This document shows positions 40,401 through 55,400 of a stretch of 64,000 bases of DNA, piece by piece. The translations under genes and the position numbers were made by a program. The notes beneath the pieces were generated by a model that saw only the letters and a program-made list of their open reading frames with translations, did no database searches and had not been told where the DNA came from. The first letter of the stretch is position 1. Every line of letters starts with the position of its first letter. The stretch lies in assembly GCF_030463565.1 (NCBI RefSeq), contig NC_134662.1, positions 806,001 to 870,000 on the forward strand, written 5' to 3'. The DNA is from Pelecanus crispus (lineage: Eukaryota; Chordata; Aves; Pelecaniformes; Pelecanidae).

Positions 40401-43400
40401 GCTTTCCTCATGCAGGACCTGTTTCATACTCTTAATTGTCTTTGTTAGTGTTCTCTGTATTACTCTGTATTGCCTTTTCAAGGACTAAAACTGCCCACAC
40501 TACTCAGATGACATCCTGCCCCACAGGCAAAAACAATGTTTTTGGTTGTATTCTCTTTCCCTAGTAGTTGCCAACATTTGATTTGTTTTCAGTTTTTGTT
40601 AATTTCACCTAGTGAACAAGCTTAATTTCTAGTGGGTAATTTTAACCAAATCTGACAGAGCAACAATGGAGCTCAAAGCTATTACATGATAAGTTTCATC
40701 AAAGGAGATAGCTAGGAAAAGCATCATTTTCATGCCTTGCAGCTGGAGTTCAACAATTCTGCTACATGCCATAGAATCCACCCAGGAACTAAACTGCCCC
40801 AATTCTAAGAAGAATTATAGGCAGAACATGTTCTTTAGCTACACAGCACAAAGCTTTATAAAATCAACATTCATTCGCTCTGCTGTTCACAGGGTTCCGA
40901 GTAGGCAAGAAAACACACACAGAGCCTTCTTTGGGCTAAGGGTTTTGAAGGAACTTCAAGTCAAATATATACTCCATTACTTCTTGTAAAGTTTAAAATT
41001 AAAAATTATTTGAATGCTGACAATGATTCACTTCCTTACAGTCATGCTGGCATAGTGCCAAATCATCAGATTTAGAATTTCTATTGCTTATTATCAAAAG
41101 ATCATGGTCAGAGCAGGAAGTGAGCTTTTACCCAAGACCCTCTCATCCTGGATAAGTTCAGTAGCTAAACTTAACAATCCGCTTTGACATCATATTCCTT
41201 AACAGTTCAGGTTCGCTCTGAACAGGGACACATCTTTATCCAGAAATCCACAGAATTAAGTTCACAGCTAAGCCAGCTTTTCCCTTTGCATTCCAACTTC
41301 ATCCATAACAACCACCATCCTTTGGGGGGGTGGGAGGGGGAAGCCCTTAATTTGTTCATCCCCCTGTTCAAATCCTGTCACTTTTTTGTTCTCTAAGTCT
41401 GTATTTTGCAGACCTTTCCCTCCCCACCCCCCCCAGCATCTTCTTCAGACTGTGCCATGTCAATCCAAATATCTTGTATAAAATTATCATATGTTCCTAA
41501 CTTCTGTGAATAATGCCAAGACTGCTAACTGTACTTAATTTTGGTTTTTAGTATCTATTATCTAAATTGTTGCTGCTTTAAGAAATAGTTAAATATTTGT
41601 AGATCAGTGTTTTCTCAAAAGTAAATCATCAAACCACAGAATTCAAAGGGAGTCTCAGTGAAGGGTGGGGGAGAACAATGTTAGCAGCACTGTAATTTCT
41701 CGACCACAAGAGAATTAGAAGTGGCTGTAATTATTGGCAAGTATTTTCAATAACCAGAAAACTGGCAGCTACCTAATTGGCTTCAGGTAGGGCAGTGAGT
41801 ATGAAAAAAACCCCAAACCTGTAAACAGCAGTTGTACCAATAACAAAGCTGCTACTCCTCCCATGTCCCCAGTGCTGGATGAACTGGGATTTGCTAACTC
41901 AGGATCTGCGCAGGTGTGATGGATACACTTGACCGCTAGCCATAGTTTGGTTCAGGATTACTAAGGAGCAACAGGCCTCACATCCTTGGGGTGAACTTGT
42001 GAACTGGAAAGCCCCTAGCTCACGTACAGGGGACTGAAGGTGTCTTGAAAAACATTTCAAAAGGTGGTTTTGAAACCCAAAGTGTGATATAACCAAAGTA
42101 CAGAATAAGATATCACAGCTAAAATGAAGACATCTATCTTGTCTATACTACTGACTAGCAGCCAACTACTTCGCCTTATAAATATTACCACCAGGATGGG
42201 CCCAATTTGAGCACTCCCTGAACAGCAGCTGGACTGCATGCCAGGTGACTCTCCCCTTGAGCCTCCCAAGGTTAGAGATTCCTTACTGGAGACTAAGAAA
42301 TCATTCATTACCCAAAGTGGAGAGATCCCTTACCCACAACAGATCCTCGGCAAGTGACTGATAGCATGCTGAATTTAATACTATGAAGCATAGGTTTTAC
42401 TTTCATTATAAATAATCCAGCCACCAAGCCAGGAAACACAAAATTGCTACTCTACCTTTAATTGGTTTAGTGGTGGACTTGTTTGTGTTAGGTTAATGGT
42501 TGGACTGGATGATCTTAAAGGTCTTTTCCAACCTAAACGATTCTATGATTCTATGATTCTATAACTAATCCATGTAGCTACTCAATATTATTATAAACAC
42601 TGTATGGATAATTCCATTAGACATAAACCATTAACCACGTCAGACTAAAATTGGATCCAGCCACATCTAGGCTCCAAAAGGAGTTTAGAAAGCAAGGGGG
42701 TCCACTGTGAACCTCGTGACTCAATGGGAGGGTTCTCCTTACTCTTTGTGTCCCCGGTCCCTGTGTGAATCATTCTACCTCAATTTTCCTTTGTATGCTC
42801 CTTCCATGCAGTAATTAATAAGCTGAATCCTGCCATCAAACTTATTGAACCTTGTCAAGCCCCTGTTAAGTTTTGTTAAATTCCATCAAACTTATTGAAC
42901 TCTGTCAAATTATGATTTTACCTCAATAAAACATATTGCTGCTTCTCTCTTTTCAGTGAGGTGCATTCCACCCATCCACAACAATAGGCAGATAAACCAA
43001 AAGAGTGCAAATATTTGTAAGAAGTTTAAGCAGCATTCTCCTGGATTAAATTACTCCTACATTCACTCTGCTCTGCTCTGGTGAGACCCCACCTGGAGTA
43101 CTGCATCCAGCTCTGGAGTCCTCAGTACAAGTAAGACATGGACCTGTTGGAGCAGGTCCAGAGGAGGGCCACAAAAATGATCAGAGAACTGGAACACCTC
43201 TCCTATGAAGAAAGGCTGAGAGAGTTGGGGTTGTTCAGCCTGCAGAAGAGAAGGCTGCGGGGAGATGCTATTGCGGCCTTTCAATACTTCAAGGGGGCTT
43301 ATAAGAAAGATGGGGACAGACTTTTTAGTAGGGCCTGTTGCAATAGGACAAGGGGTAACGGTTTTAAACTAAAAGAGGGTAGATTCAGACTAGATATAAG

Positions 43401-46400
43401 GAAAAAATTTTTTTTACAATGAGGGTGGTAAAACACTGGAACAGGTCACCCAGAGAGGTGGCAGATGCCCCACCCCAGAAACGTTCAAGATCAGGTTGGA
43501 TGGGGCTCTGAGCAACCTGATCTAGTTGAACATATCCCTGCCTACTGCAGGGGGGTTGGCCTAGAGGACCTTTAAAGGTCCCTTCCAACCCAAACCATTC
43601 TATGATTGTATTATTTCCAATTTATATACCATGGTTTTCATCACCAAAGCTGGTAAAAAAAAAAAGTCCAATACCTTGCCTGAAGTTTCCCCACCACCAG
43701 TGAAACCACAACTACATCTAGTAGTTTTCCAGAACTAACTTAGATCATTGAAATGTGGTAAGACTTGCACTCATTTAAAAGAGTATTGTGGCTAGTAAGA
43801 ACATTGCAAAGGCCACAGTAAGAGTAAAGTAACAATGCAACCTTAGACATGGAACCCCTCTCAGTGTGTCCATATTATTTTGCAAGATCACTGCATCCAG
43901 GCAAAAGCCTGTATTGAAATGCAGCCACTCCCCAAGCTCTCCAGCCCATCCCCCCACGTAGTCAGCTTCTTAGAGCCAAAGTACTGCACCTATTGCAAGT
44001 CTCCACCACCTCCATTTTGGAGGAAGAACTGGATCTACTGATACCAAGAAAAAACCCCCCCCTTGTATCAGAAGACATTGTCTAATCAGCTATTGTGTGA
44101 CATCCACTATTCCCACTGCGTCCTCCACAGTGATCAACAGTTCTATGTGTTTTCTCACAAACTGGCCTTTCTTGGCTAAAGCTATTCCTAGCTATTACCT
44201 CCGGCTATAGCCTCCCAGGAAATGCATCTGCACACAAGCACCAGAGGAGGCATTTGAACACTGGGACAAAGCTTCTTCAAATTATAATTAATTGTCTCCT
44301 TAAAGACAGTAGGGCTTATGGAAATGGTTTTACCACACCAACTGGACTTCTGTCAGACAGTGCTGTGGATAGCAGCAGTTACCTTAGCCTGATAGGTCTG
44401 CTCAAGCTCCATTTTGTACAGTTTGACTTGTTCATCATGTTGATTTCGCAGATCCTCCAGGGCCTGAGTCATTTTGGATTCATACTCCTGTTGGCGACTA
44501 GTGTCCACCTCGACCAAACGATGTTCATGTCGTTTTCTTGTTTCCTTTATTTCCTACACACACAAAAACAGGGACAAATTCCCACATTAGGGTAAACAGT
44601 ACAGCAATTACATTCAGAAACAATTAACTATTTCAGTACTAATTATTTAGTATATAGGAGCCACAGTACTAAAGGCATTTAAGCCTAAGAATTGCTGCAT
44701 GTACTAACAGGTGCAAGTTACTATTCTCATTTGACAGGATATAATTCTTAAGTGATCCGACTTAAAAACAGGTTTAAAAATATCCGTATACAGTTTAAGT
44801 AAGGAGCTGGTTTATGCTGCAGAAGTCAAAATGGGCGGAGGGGGGAGAGGAAAACAATTTTCACATAGCAAAGAGAGATTCCATGTGCTGCACTACAGAC
44901 CCTTCTCAATATACATGCCTGCATTACAATAGCAGTCTACAAGGAGTCAGATAAAAATAAACACCTTTTGTGACCATTACATCTATTGAAAAAATAATCA
45001 TTATAGAGAAAAACCGCATCTTCAAATTTCACTTTTAAGCACATGCAGATCATCTCTCTTTTTTGATATACTGGATGACCTCTACTCATTGATTTTGATT
45101 ATGCTAGTAATAATGTAACAACCCAAGCAATCCTGAAGACTAATTTTTTCTGGTCAGAGTTTATACTAAGAAATTATCATTTTTAGAGAAGCACAAGTTC
45201 TCTGTGCCTAGAACACCGGTCCCAAACTAGTGAGGTAAGACTTACTCATGCAGTTATGTTGAGCTCTTCTCTACGTTGACCTAGCCAGGCCTGAAAGCAT
45301 GGTATGAGAAAGAAACAATTTCTCCCTTCAGGGTAGGGCAAACAACAAGGGAACAATTCTAAGTACTGGGAGGAGGCCTGAAGGTAGCAGCAGGGCCACG
45401 AAGAAGAATAGCAGGCAAGTGAAGCAAGGTTCACTTTGCATGCCTAAACTGGAGTCATAGCAGGCTAACACAAGTTCAGAGCAACTTTACAAGTTGTTTT
45501 GCAGAAACGCTCTACATCTAAAACCAGACCCTTAGAAACATGCCCTTCTACTCATAGAAACGTGCCCTGATGTGATCTGGAAGAAGCTTTCCTTTCTGCG
45601 ATGAATTTTTATGCCAGGAAAACTAGCAAGCAGCAGTCTCTCAGTAACTGTAGGCAATGACCCCTCGGGAGGCCACAAAAATATCATCGAGGACTACAAA
45701 GTATCAGGTGAAGGGCTGAGCTGGTCTAGCAGTTCAACACCACTAGAATAAGCAGGCTTTGCTTGCCACACTCCCAATCGTGATGTTCTAATTCTAATGG
45801 AGCTTTAGACCCTTCACTGAATCAAATGAATTCACTAACCTAAAGGAAACCAATTCCTTTTTTACGTTTGTGTGTTGAATTGCTCCATACAAGAATCAAA
45901 GAGTTCCAGGGTTGGCTAAAGGAACACCTCCACTTCAGCATAGCATGCTTTAAGATTAGCTTCTGCTGTCTCATTTAGCTTCACCTTCAGTCAGTAGCAA
46001 CAGAATTCTCCTCAGGAAGCAAAGCTATTTTAAGGCCCTACAGCATACTGTAATCGCATACTGTTCTCGTCAATGGAAACAGGTTATAGTCAGGTCCAAC
46101 AACCAAAGTCAGTGCAAGTAAGGAGCAAGAACATGCAACCAGACCCAGAGAGAGGGAACAAGACTTTCCCTTTCCCACAGCAGTCAGCTGCTACATTAGC
46201 TCACCTGCCCATGGAAGAATACTCTTGTCAATTGGCTCTCATGCCAGCTCCACCACTGATTTACCATTAACTCTTGCAAAACCTTTAACTATTTTATTAC
46301 TCAACCCATTTATAGCAAGGATAATACTGATTTTCCTTACCTAGGCTAGTTAGTAATTGCTTATAGTCAGTTTGAATAAAATCTACATAAACTTCAGACT

Positions 46401-49400
46401 ATGATGAGATTACTAGGTTGGTAATACCTCCTCAAACACATTCTTCCTGAAATCCAGATCCTCTTGCAAGCTCTGGCACCGATTCTCCAGGTCAACACGC
46501 ATGAGTGTTTCCTTCTCCAACTGCTTCTTAGCCACAGCATGACCATCTTCAGCCTAGTAAAGAATTTTAAAGATAAAGATTTAATTTTGTCTGGATCCCT
46601 GTTTTCCATCCCCATAATCCCTTTATGGTCTTCATTTGACATATTTGGACTAATTATTTACAACAAATCTAAAGTCAAACCACTGATTTTCCAAAAAAAA
46701 AAAAAAAAACCAAACACCCAACAAAAAAGAGAAAGAGTGTGTGTGTGCTTATGAATATTTAAAACAAGCTTTCATATTTGTATACCAGTTATTTAAAATG
46801 TAGGATTATTTCAATACAGTATGATAATGGAGCTGAGGATTATTAAATCCTCAAGCACAGTATGTTGCATGTTCTTCTTTTTCTTGCTAGCATAGTCCTA
46901 CTGGGTACTCCAGCATAACTAAAATTATGCAGGACCTTACAAAGGACAATATTTAGTAACCTGTTAGCTCATATATAGAAACACTTACGAGAAAAATTTA
47001 AATAAAAGCTTTTGACTAGCAAAATTTCTAACAGGCCATGTTGCTTTGCTTGTTTTACAGAGATTTCTTACAATTCAGTTTTATATCCAAGAGGGGCAGG
47101 CAAAGGTACAGTGGGAAGTGAGCTGGATCAATGACGTTCAGACTATAAACTAACTGCAAAGAAAAGTAACAAGTTTTACAATACACAGCCTCTCCTATGC
47201 TAAAGCAAGGAAGTATTCGCTGCCATACCTTAGCCAGCTGGGCACGCAAATCGGCCACCTCTGCTTCCAGACTGCGTTTCTCATTCAGGACAGTATTGAG
47301 TTCTGCTTCACTTCTATGGAACAGCACTTCAAGATCCTTAATGCGACCCTGAGCCACAGACAAATCTGCATCTTTCTTCTTGTAGCTGAAAAACCAAAAG
47401 TTAATTATATTTATACATGGGTGCACACACATCTTGAGCATATCTTGGTTACAACTACAGATACTATGTTATTACACACATCTTATTAGGATTAGTGTAC
47501 CACTAGGTGGCTCCTAAAGTAACCTGCAAATGCAGCTAATAAAAGTAATCATAAACACCTTTTAAAACTTGCAGCTTGTACCAATGTGTTGTAAATGCGT
47601 TACCTAATAAAGAAGAACATATGTCATGGGCAGGCAAGAGAAAAACAAGAAGGCAACTCTGACACCTAAGATATTACAATAAAGCTGCTTTACACAGAAG
47701 GTGTAGAGTATTTTTTCACCTCACTGCTGCACAGCACATTTAATTGCGGACATCTATCACTTTGGACTACAGCCCCTGAGAAGCAGAGCACATGCATCTC
47801 CCAAAGAGGCCCATGAGCATCCCCAGTGTTTTGTAGTTGATGTGTCCAAGCCCATTCCGTAGGATGTACTTCCACACAAAGTAGTAAAGTAATCCACTGT
47901 GGAAATGTGGTCACCTTTCAGGAATAAACCAGTATTTCTCCAGCAGTATTCATTATGAGCAAAGCAACTCCGGTTACTTTAAATATGATTATGTGAGCTG
48001 TTATATCCAACTCACAGAAATCATCAAGGTCATCTTCCTCCTGTCCACCAAGTATTTGTCTACCTTTTCCGCTAACATACCAACTTTCTGCAGCTTCTCT
48101 AGGTGTGTGTCATTAAGTTATTAAAAAACTGTTTTATTATGTGAAACAATCCTTCTGTGTTGCAGTTTAAGCTTGCTGTTCTAGTCTCACACCACTAAGA
48201 ATGCAGGGAATGGCTTTTTGTCTTTTTCTCTTAGACAATCTCCGAATTCATTTTTCTCCTTCCCTTTCCTCAAACTTCTCTTCCACAGATCTGTAGTTTT
48301 CACCCTGAGGTCAGTGAGGTGCTTCCAAGGGGCCACAGAAATAACTCTGAAGAGGAGTCTTAGTACCTATAGGCTTTAAAAAGCTCTGTATTTGGTCTGC
48401 AACTCCAAACATAGAAAAAACACTGTATTTGGAAAGGAAAAAAGCTGAAAACCACTGCTCTAGATCATACAAACCTTGCTCCCCAGCCCAAATCCTGAGT
48501 CTTGGTTCCCAAACTTCTGATCACTTGTGCTGTCCTCTTGAGTTTCTAATTTGCCCATAACTAACAAAACACAGTGCCTAGAATTATTTTTACAAAAATC
48601 CTGCTTTATGGGATCTTGGTGTGCCCTACAGACAGTATTTCTTTACATGTTCAGCATGATGTGCATCTTTCCTAACTACAGAATAAATCGACACAGTTAT
48701 TTCATGATACACTCTAGCTACAAGGCTCGTGTTCTCGCTGCATTCCTTGGTGTAGATCTCTGAATTTGTTTTCATTTAACTGTAACCAATTTTTCTTAAT
48801 CATTAGTCCAATCTGTTCTGCAACATGTGAATCCTGTTCTGCAACACATGTGCAGTGTCTTCAAGCTCAGCAGCTTGCAGGAGACATATAGACAAAATAC
48901 GAGTTCTACTTAGAAGACAGTTATTCAGCAGCAAAGTCTTCAAAATAGACTCTCCAGACACATGCCCCTGCATCACGTGTCACATAGTAAAACAAGCCAC
49001 TGTGCATGTGTCACAGACAATCGCAACTGGGCTAAATGATGTCTAAAGGTCCCTTCCAACCCAAATCATTCTATGATTCTATGAATGAGATCTGGAAACC
49101 TTCTGTCTGTGCAGTACCTAAAGGGCAAATGCCACTTCACACAGAATATGAACAGCAGTGTATGCTTACACAGCCCATAGCTTCCTCCCACCTGCAGAAG
49201 CCAGGCAGCATGCAAGTATTCCCAGGGAGATGGGAATGAACAGAAGTGTTCAATGTACAGCTTGACAAAGCTCCCCGACAGGTAACTTCTGCTTCTTCAT
49301 GAACACTGACACTGGAAAACACTCCAAGCTGCTTTCATTCACATTTTTATCTGCATTTACAACTTCAGCCTGGTTTGTTGTCTTCATGCAAAAAACTGAC

Positions 49401-52400
49401 AGAAGGTTTTACAAAGGTGCAACCTGCTTTTGGGGGTCTCCAAGATGCCTGGAAGTTACAAACATCAGTCAATGTGTCTGTTGAGATGTACCAATGTTTG
49501 TTGAGGGACACCAGGTTAGGATAACCTTCTAGAGCTTTTTTCCAGAAAGCAGCCAAGTTTGCTCAAGGGAAATATTTCAGTGACCATGTGGGGTAGAAGG
49601 CAGAGGAAGCCACAGCTTCCAGTCACACAACTCAGAGTTTTTTAGCAGGAAGACTGCTGAAAGGAGCAGATGGATGAGGCCTACATATATCTACCTCCAG
49701 GTTTTGCTTGACCTGGGGACCTATGACACTGGTAAAGATATGAACAGACACTTCATGAGTATCAGGACAGGAGACCTACCTTAAGCAGGCCATCAAAATT
49801 ACCTCTGCTATGACTGAATGCACCCTGATCACTACACCAGATCTGATTCAAGCCATCCTGCAGGAGGGTGCTGTTCCACCAAAGCAAAAAATGTTGTGCA
49901 TCTCACTAGTAAATTAAATGTTCCCATCTATACCACCTGCACTCATCTCCTTCCTCCCTTAAGCAATCAAAAGTTTTGTCAAGCAGCTAAAGGTGCACAC
50001 AAAAGTGCGCAAAGCTGTTACATAACATATAGGAAAGAACCATACTTGCTTCAGAATGGTATCAGAATGTCTATTTTTACAACAATATTTTAATCCTGGA
50101 TTTAAAAATATGTCCCTACTCCTAGTACAAACATCTTTAAAATAAGAAGTTAAGCTGTTCCTTATATCATATAAACAGTGTTAGAACATCCTAAAGATAT
50201 TTCACTTTATAAAAAGTGAAACTATCCAACTGTTTCATGAACCTAGTTATGAACTTGGCTTAATAGAAAAAAATCTGAATTCCTGAGTTATGTTCAAGGT
50301 ACTAATTGTGCATACATGTATGCACTGTACATGTTGTAAAATACATAGAATCATAAGGTGGATTGGGTTGGAAGGAACCTTAAAGATCAGCTAGTTCCAA
50401 CCCCTCTGCAATAAGCAGGGACATCTTTAACTAGGTCAGGTTGCTCAGAGCCTCATCCAACCTTGACCTTGAACACTTCCAGGGAGGGGGCATCCACAGC
50501 TCCTCTGGGCAACCGGTTCCAGTGTCTCACCACCCTCATGGTAAAGAATTTTTTCCTAATATCCAATCTAAATCTACCCTCTTTCAGTTTAAAACCATTA
50601 CCCCTCGTCCTATCACTACACTGCCTGATAAAAAGAGTCCCTTATCGTCTTTCCTGTAGGCCCCCTTTAAGTACTGGAAGGCTGCAATAAGGTCTCCCCG
50701 CAGCCTTCCCTTCTCCAGGCTGAACAACCCCAGCTCTCTCAGCCTGTCCTCATAGGAGAGGTGCTCCACGCCCTCAGATCATTTTTGTAGCCTCTCTGGA
50801 CCCGCTCCAACAGGTCCATGTCTTTTTTGTGCTGACGGCTCCAGAGCTGGACACAGTACTCCAGGCGAGGTCTCACCAGAGCAGGGTAGAGGGGCAGAAT
50901 CACCTACCTCAACCTGCTGGCCACACTGCTTTGGACGCAGCCCACAATACAGTTGGCTTTCTGGGCTGCTAGCACGCACTGCCGCACACTGACGGATTCA
51001 GTCTTTCATCAACCGACGCCCCCAAGTCCTTCTCCACTGCTCCCAATCCACTCATCGTTCAGCCTGTATCTGTGTTTGGGATTGCCCAAACCCAGGTGCA
51101 GGACCTTACACTTGGCCTTGTTGAACTTCATGAGGTTCACACAGGCCCACCTCTCTAGCCTGTCCAGCTCCCTCTGGATGGCATCCCTTCCCTCTAGAGT
51201 ATCAACCACACAACACATGTTTTGGTTGATTGTTTTTTTCACACTAGGAAAAAAAAAAGGTGCTTCTCCCCTCCTCCAAAAAGTCTCATGTTCAATTTCT
51301 TTTCAGGAAGTTTCTTATTTTCCCAATGTCTTGCAACAAAAGTAAAAGCTGTAAATAACAAAACACATAGAATTCTATCTACCAGTTTTCATTGCAAAAC
51401 AATTGTCCCAAGCAGTGAAGGCACCTACCTCAAAGTGTTTTTTGTTTCTTAATTTACACTTGAAACCTGATTATTGACTGTAACTTGATTGCTGATCAAA
51501 GAACATGGTAAAGGACAATGACACATATATGTATCGTGAATAACACCAAAAAAACCCCAAACCCCCACAAAAAACACCCACAACACAAAACCAATTAAAA
51601 AAACAGACAGTTTTATGACAACAATGAAGGCAATGATTGGAAAATTAAGATATTTTCCCAGAAGACCCCCCTCACAATAAACCCTTTTAAGTTTAGTTAA
51701 GATAAAATTTGGATGCTTCCATTTAGTCCCTGGGATATCTGCAACATCCACGTTGTACTGGCATGTATGACACAAGAAGGACCCATGGGAGGTTCATACC
51801 ATAGCACAGGATAACTTACAACATCTACAGTACAAGAAACATTGATGTTCAGGCATCTAAATCCCACTTGTAATGTCAGGAAATCATATATCCCATTATT
51901 CACTTGCAAACGAAATTGAAATGTGTATGGATACTAACATCTTAACCAACAGCTCCTCCCTATCTTCTGCAGATGAATCGATACTTTGGAACCAAAACTA
52001 GTTTCACTCTGTGACAAAGCTCACTCTAAAGAAATTTCAGTTGAACATCACTTAAACTAGGAACATCACTTAAACTAGACTTGAAGGGGTAGGGGAATAA
52101 TATCAGGCTTGCCCATGACAAAACTGTGGGATGACATGCCAAGGTTAGAGGGACAGGGTGCCAGCCAGAGCCCTCAGCCTGTTGCTCTCAGACATGCTGG
52201 GTACACTGGAGCACACTGGAAGTCTTACAGAAATGAGCCAGGGGCTCCTGAGGTAACAGGAGCCAAGAGCAAAACACTGGTGAAACACCTCAAAGGAATT
52301 AAGGTGTGTTCCTCTAAGAAGGTGACATGGCACCAACAGCCCAGATGAAGTGCCTCTACACCAATGCATGCAGCATGGGCAACAAACAGGAGGAGCTGGA

Positions 52401-55400
52401 AGCCACCATGCTGCTAGAAAGCTACAACCTAGTTGCCATTACTGAAACTTGGTGGGACAAATCCCATGACTGGACTCTGGGCTATTGATGGCTACAGGCT
52501 GTTCAGAAGGGACAGGCGAGGAAGGAGGGGTTGCCCTCTACATCAAGAAATGGATAGATTGTAAAGAGCTATCTCTAAAGAATATCCACAAGCAGGTTAA
52601 AAGCTTATGGGTAAGAATTGAGACTGAGGCAACAAATGGAACCTTGTGGCTGGTGTTTACTACAGGCCGCCCAATCAAGGGGAGCCTACTCCAGCTACAG
52701 GAAGCATCACGCTCGCAGGCTCTCATCCTGCTGGGGGACTTCAACCACCCCAACATCTTCTGGAAAAAGTAGCACAGCGAGCTGTAGGCAATCCAGGAGA
52801 CTCCTGGAGTACTCAGAGGATAACTTCCTAAGCCAGGTAACAGCCCTACCAGAGGGGATGTGATACTGGACTTGCTGGTCACCAACACAAGTGAGCTAAT
52901 CGGTGATATCAAGATTGGAAGCAGCCTGGGCTGCAGTGATCATGCATTGGTGGAGTTCACAGTCCTGAGGGATATGGGTCAGGTGAAGAGTGAAGTCAGG
53001 ACCCTGAATTTTAGAAAAGCAAACTTCCAGCTGTTCAAGGAGTTAGTCAGCAGGAACCCCTGCAAAACTGCCCTCGGGGACAAAGGAGCAGAACAGAGAT
53101 GGCAGATCTTTAAGGATGCTTTCCATAGTGCACAAGAGCTCTCAATCTCCAGGTATAAGAAATCACGCAAGGAAGGCAAGAGACCAGCATGGCTGAGTCA
53201 AGACCTGCTGGTCAAACTAAAAGGCAAGAAGGAAATGCACAGACAGTGGAAGCAGGGACAGGTATCCTGGGAAGACTATAGGGACACTGCCCAGTTGTGT
53301 AGGGATGGGGTCAGGAAGGCCAAGACACAGCTTGGAGCTGAACTTGGCAAGGGACACAAAGAATAATAAGGGCTTCTATAAGTATGTCATCCAGAAAAGA
53401 AAGTGTACCCCCTGTGATGAACACAACTGGCAAACTGGTAACAACGGGCGAGAAGGCCGAGGTACTCAATAGGTTTTTTGCCTCAGTCTTCACTGGCAAC
53501 CTCTCTTCCCATACCTCTCGAGTGGATGGACCCCAAGACAGGGACTGGGGGAGCAAAGACCCTCCCAATGGAAGAGAAGCTCAGGCTCGTGACCACCTGA
53601 AGAACCTGAACATACGTAAGTCTGTGGGACCCGACGAGATGCATCTGAGTCCTGAGGGAATTGGCTGATGTAGTTGCCAAGCCACTCTCCACCATATTTT
53701 AAAAGTCATGGCAGTCAGGTGAAGTCCATAGTGACTGGAAAAAGGGAAACATTGCACCCATTTTTAAAAAGGGTAGAAAGGAGGACCCTGGGAACTACTG
53801 ACCTGTCAGCGTCACCTCTGTGCCTGGGAAGATCATGGAACAGACTGTCCTAGAAGCTATACTAAGGCACATGGAAGTCAGGGAGGCAATTCAAGACAGC
53901 CTCAGCATGGCTTCACTGAGGGCAAGTCTTGCCTGACCAACCTTGTGGCCTTCTATGATGGAGTGACTACATCAGTAGACAAGGAAAGAGCTACACATGT
54001 CATCTACCTGGACTTCTGTAAGGCCTTTGACATGGTCCACCACAACATCCTTCTAAATTGGAGAGAGGTGGATTTGATAGATGGACTGTTTGGTGGATGA
54101 AGAACTGGTTGCATGATCACATCCAGAAAGTATTGGTCAACAGCACAATGTCCAGATGGAGATCAGTGACAAGTGGTGTCCTTCAGGGGTCCGTATTGGA
54201 CCAGTGCTGTTTAATATCTTCATCAATGACAGAGACAGTGGGATTGAGCACACCCTCAGCACATTTGCAGATGACAAGCTGAGTGATGCGGCTGACACAC
54301 CTGAGAGATGGGATGCAATCCAGAGGGACCTGGACAAGCTCAGGAAGTGGGCACATGTGAACCTCATGAGGTTCAAAAAGGTCAAGTGTAAGGTGCTGCA
54401 CCAGGGCAACCCCCAGTATCAATACAGGCTGGGGGATGAAGGGATTGAGAGCAGCCCTGTGGAGGAAGACTTAGGGGTACTGGTGGATGAAAAGCTTGAC
54501 TTGAGTTGGCAATGTGAGCTAGCAGCCCAGAAAGCCAACTGTATCCTGGGCTGCATAGATAGAAGCATGGCCAGCAGGTTGAGGGAGGTGATTCTGCCCC
54601 TCTGCTCTGCTCTGGTGAGACCCCACCTGGAGTACTGCATCCAGCTCTGGAGTCCTCAGTACAAGTAAGACATGGACTTGCTGGAGCAGGTCCAGAGGAG
54701 GGCCACAAAAAATGATCAGAGAACTGGAACACCTCTCCTATGAAGAAAGGCTGAGAGAGTTGGGGTTGTTCAGCCTGCAGAAGAGAAGGCTGCGGGGAGA
54801 TGCTATTGCGGCCTTTCAATACTTCAAGGGGGCTTATAAGAAAGATGGGGACAGACTTTTTAGTAGGGCCTGTTGCAATAGGACAAGGGGTAATGGTTTT
54901 AAACTAAAAGAGGGTTAGATTCAGACTAGATATAAGGAAAAATTTTTTTTACAATGAGGGTGGTAAAACACTGGAACAGGTCACCCAGAGAGGTGGTAGA
55001 TGCCCCACCCTGGAAACATTCAAGGTCAGGTTGGATGGGGCTCTGAGCAACCTGATCTAGTTGAAGACGTCCCTGCTTATTACAGAGGGGGCTGGACTAG
55101 AAGACTTTTACAGGTCTCTTCCAAGCCAAACTATTCTATGATTCTATGAACCAGCAGGGCACAGAAGCAAAGAAGGCTAAAGGCATCCTGGGCTGTATTA
55201 ATAGGAACATGGCTAGTAGATCACGGAAAGTCATTATGCCCTCTGATGAGCACTCAGTAGATCACTTGTGTCTCGATTATTGCATAGTTATGGACACACC
55301 CCACCCCCCCCCACAGTGCAATTAAGACACTGATAAATTGGAGCAAGTTCAGCAGAGACAACTAAGACAGTCAGAGCTGGAGTACACACCCTATTAAAAG

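Noticed and set aside
52860-53366. 168-codon plus-strand open frame
   Set aside because: It is not a host gene. It is the endonuclease-to-connector part of the broken CR1 copy.
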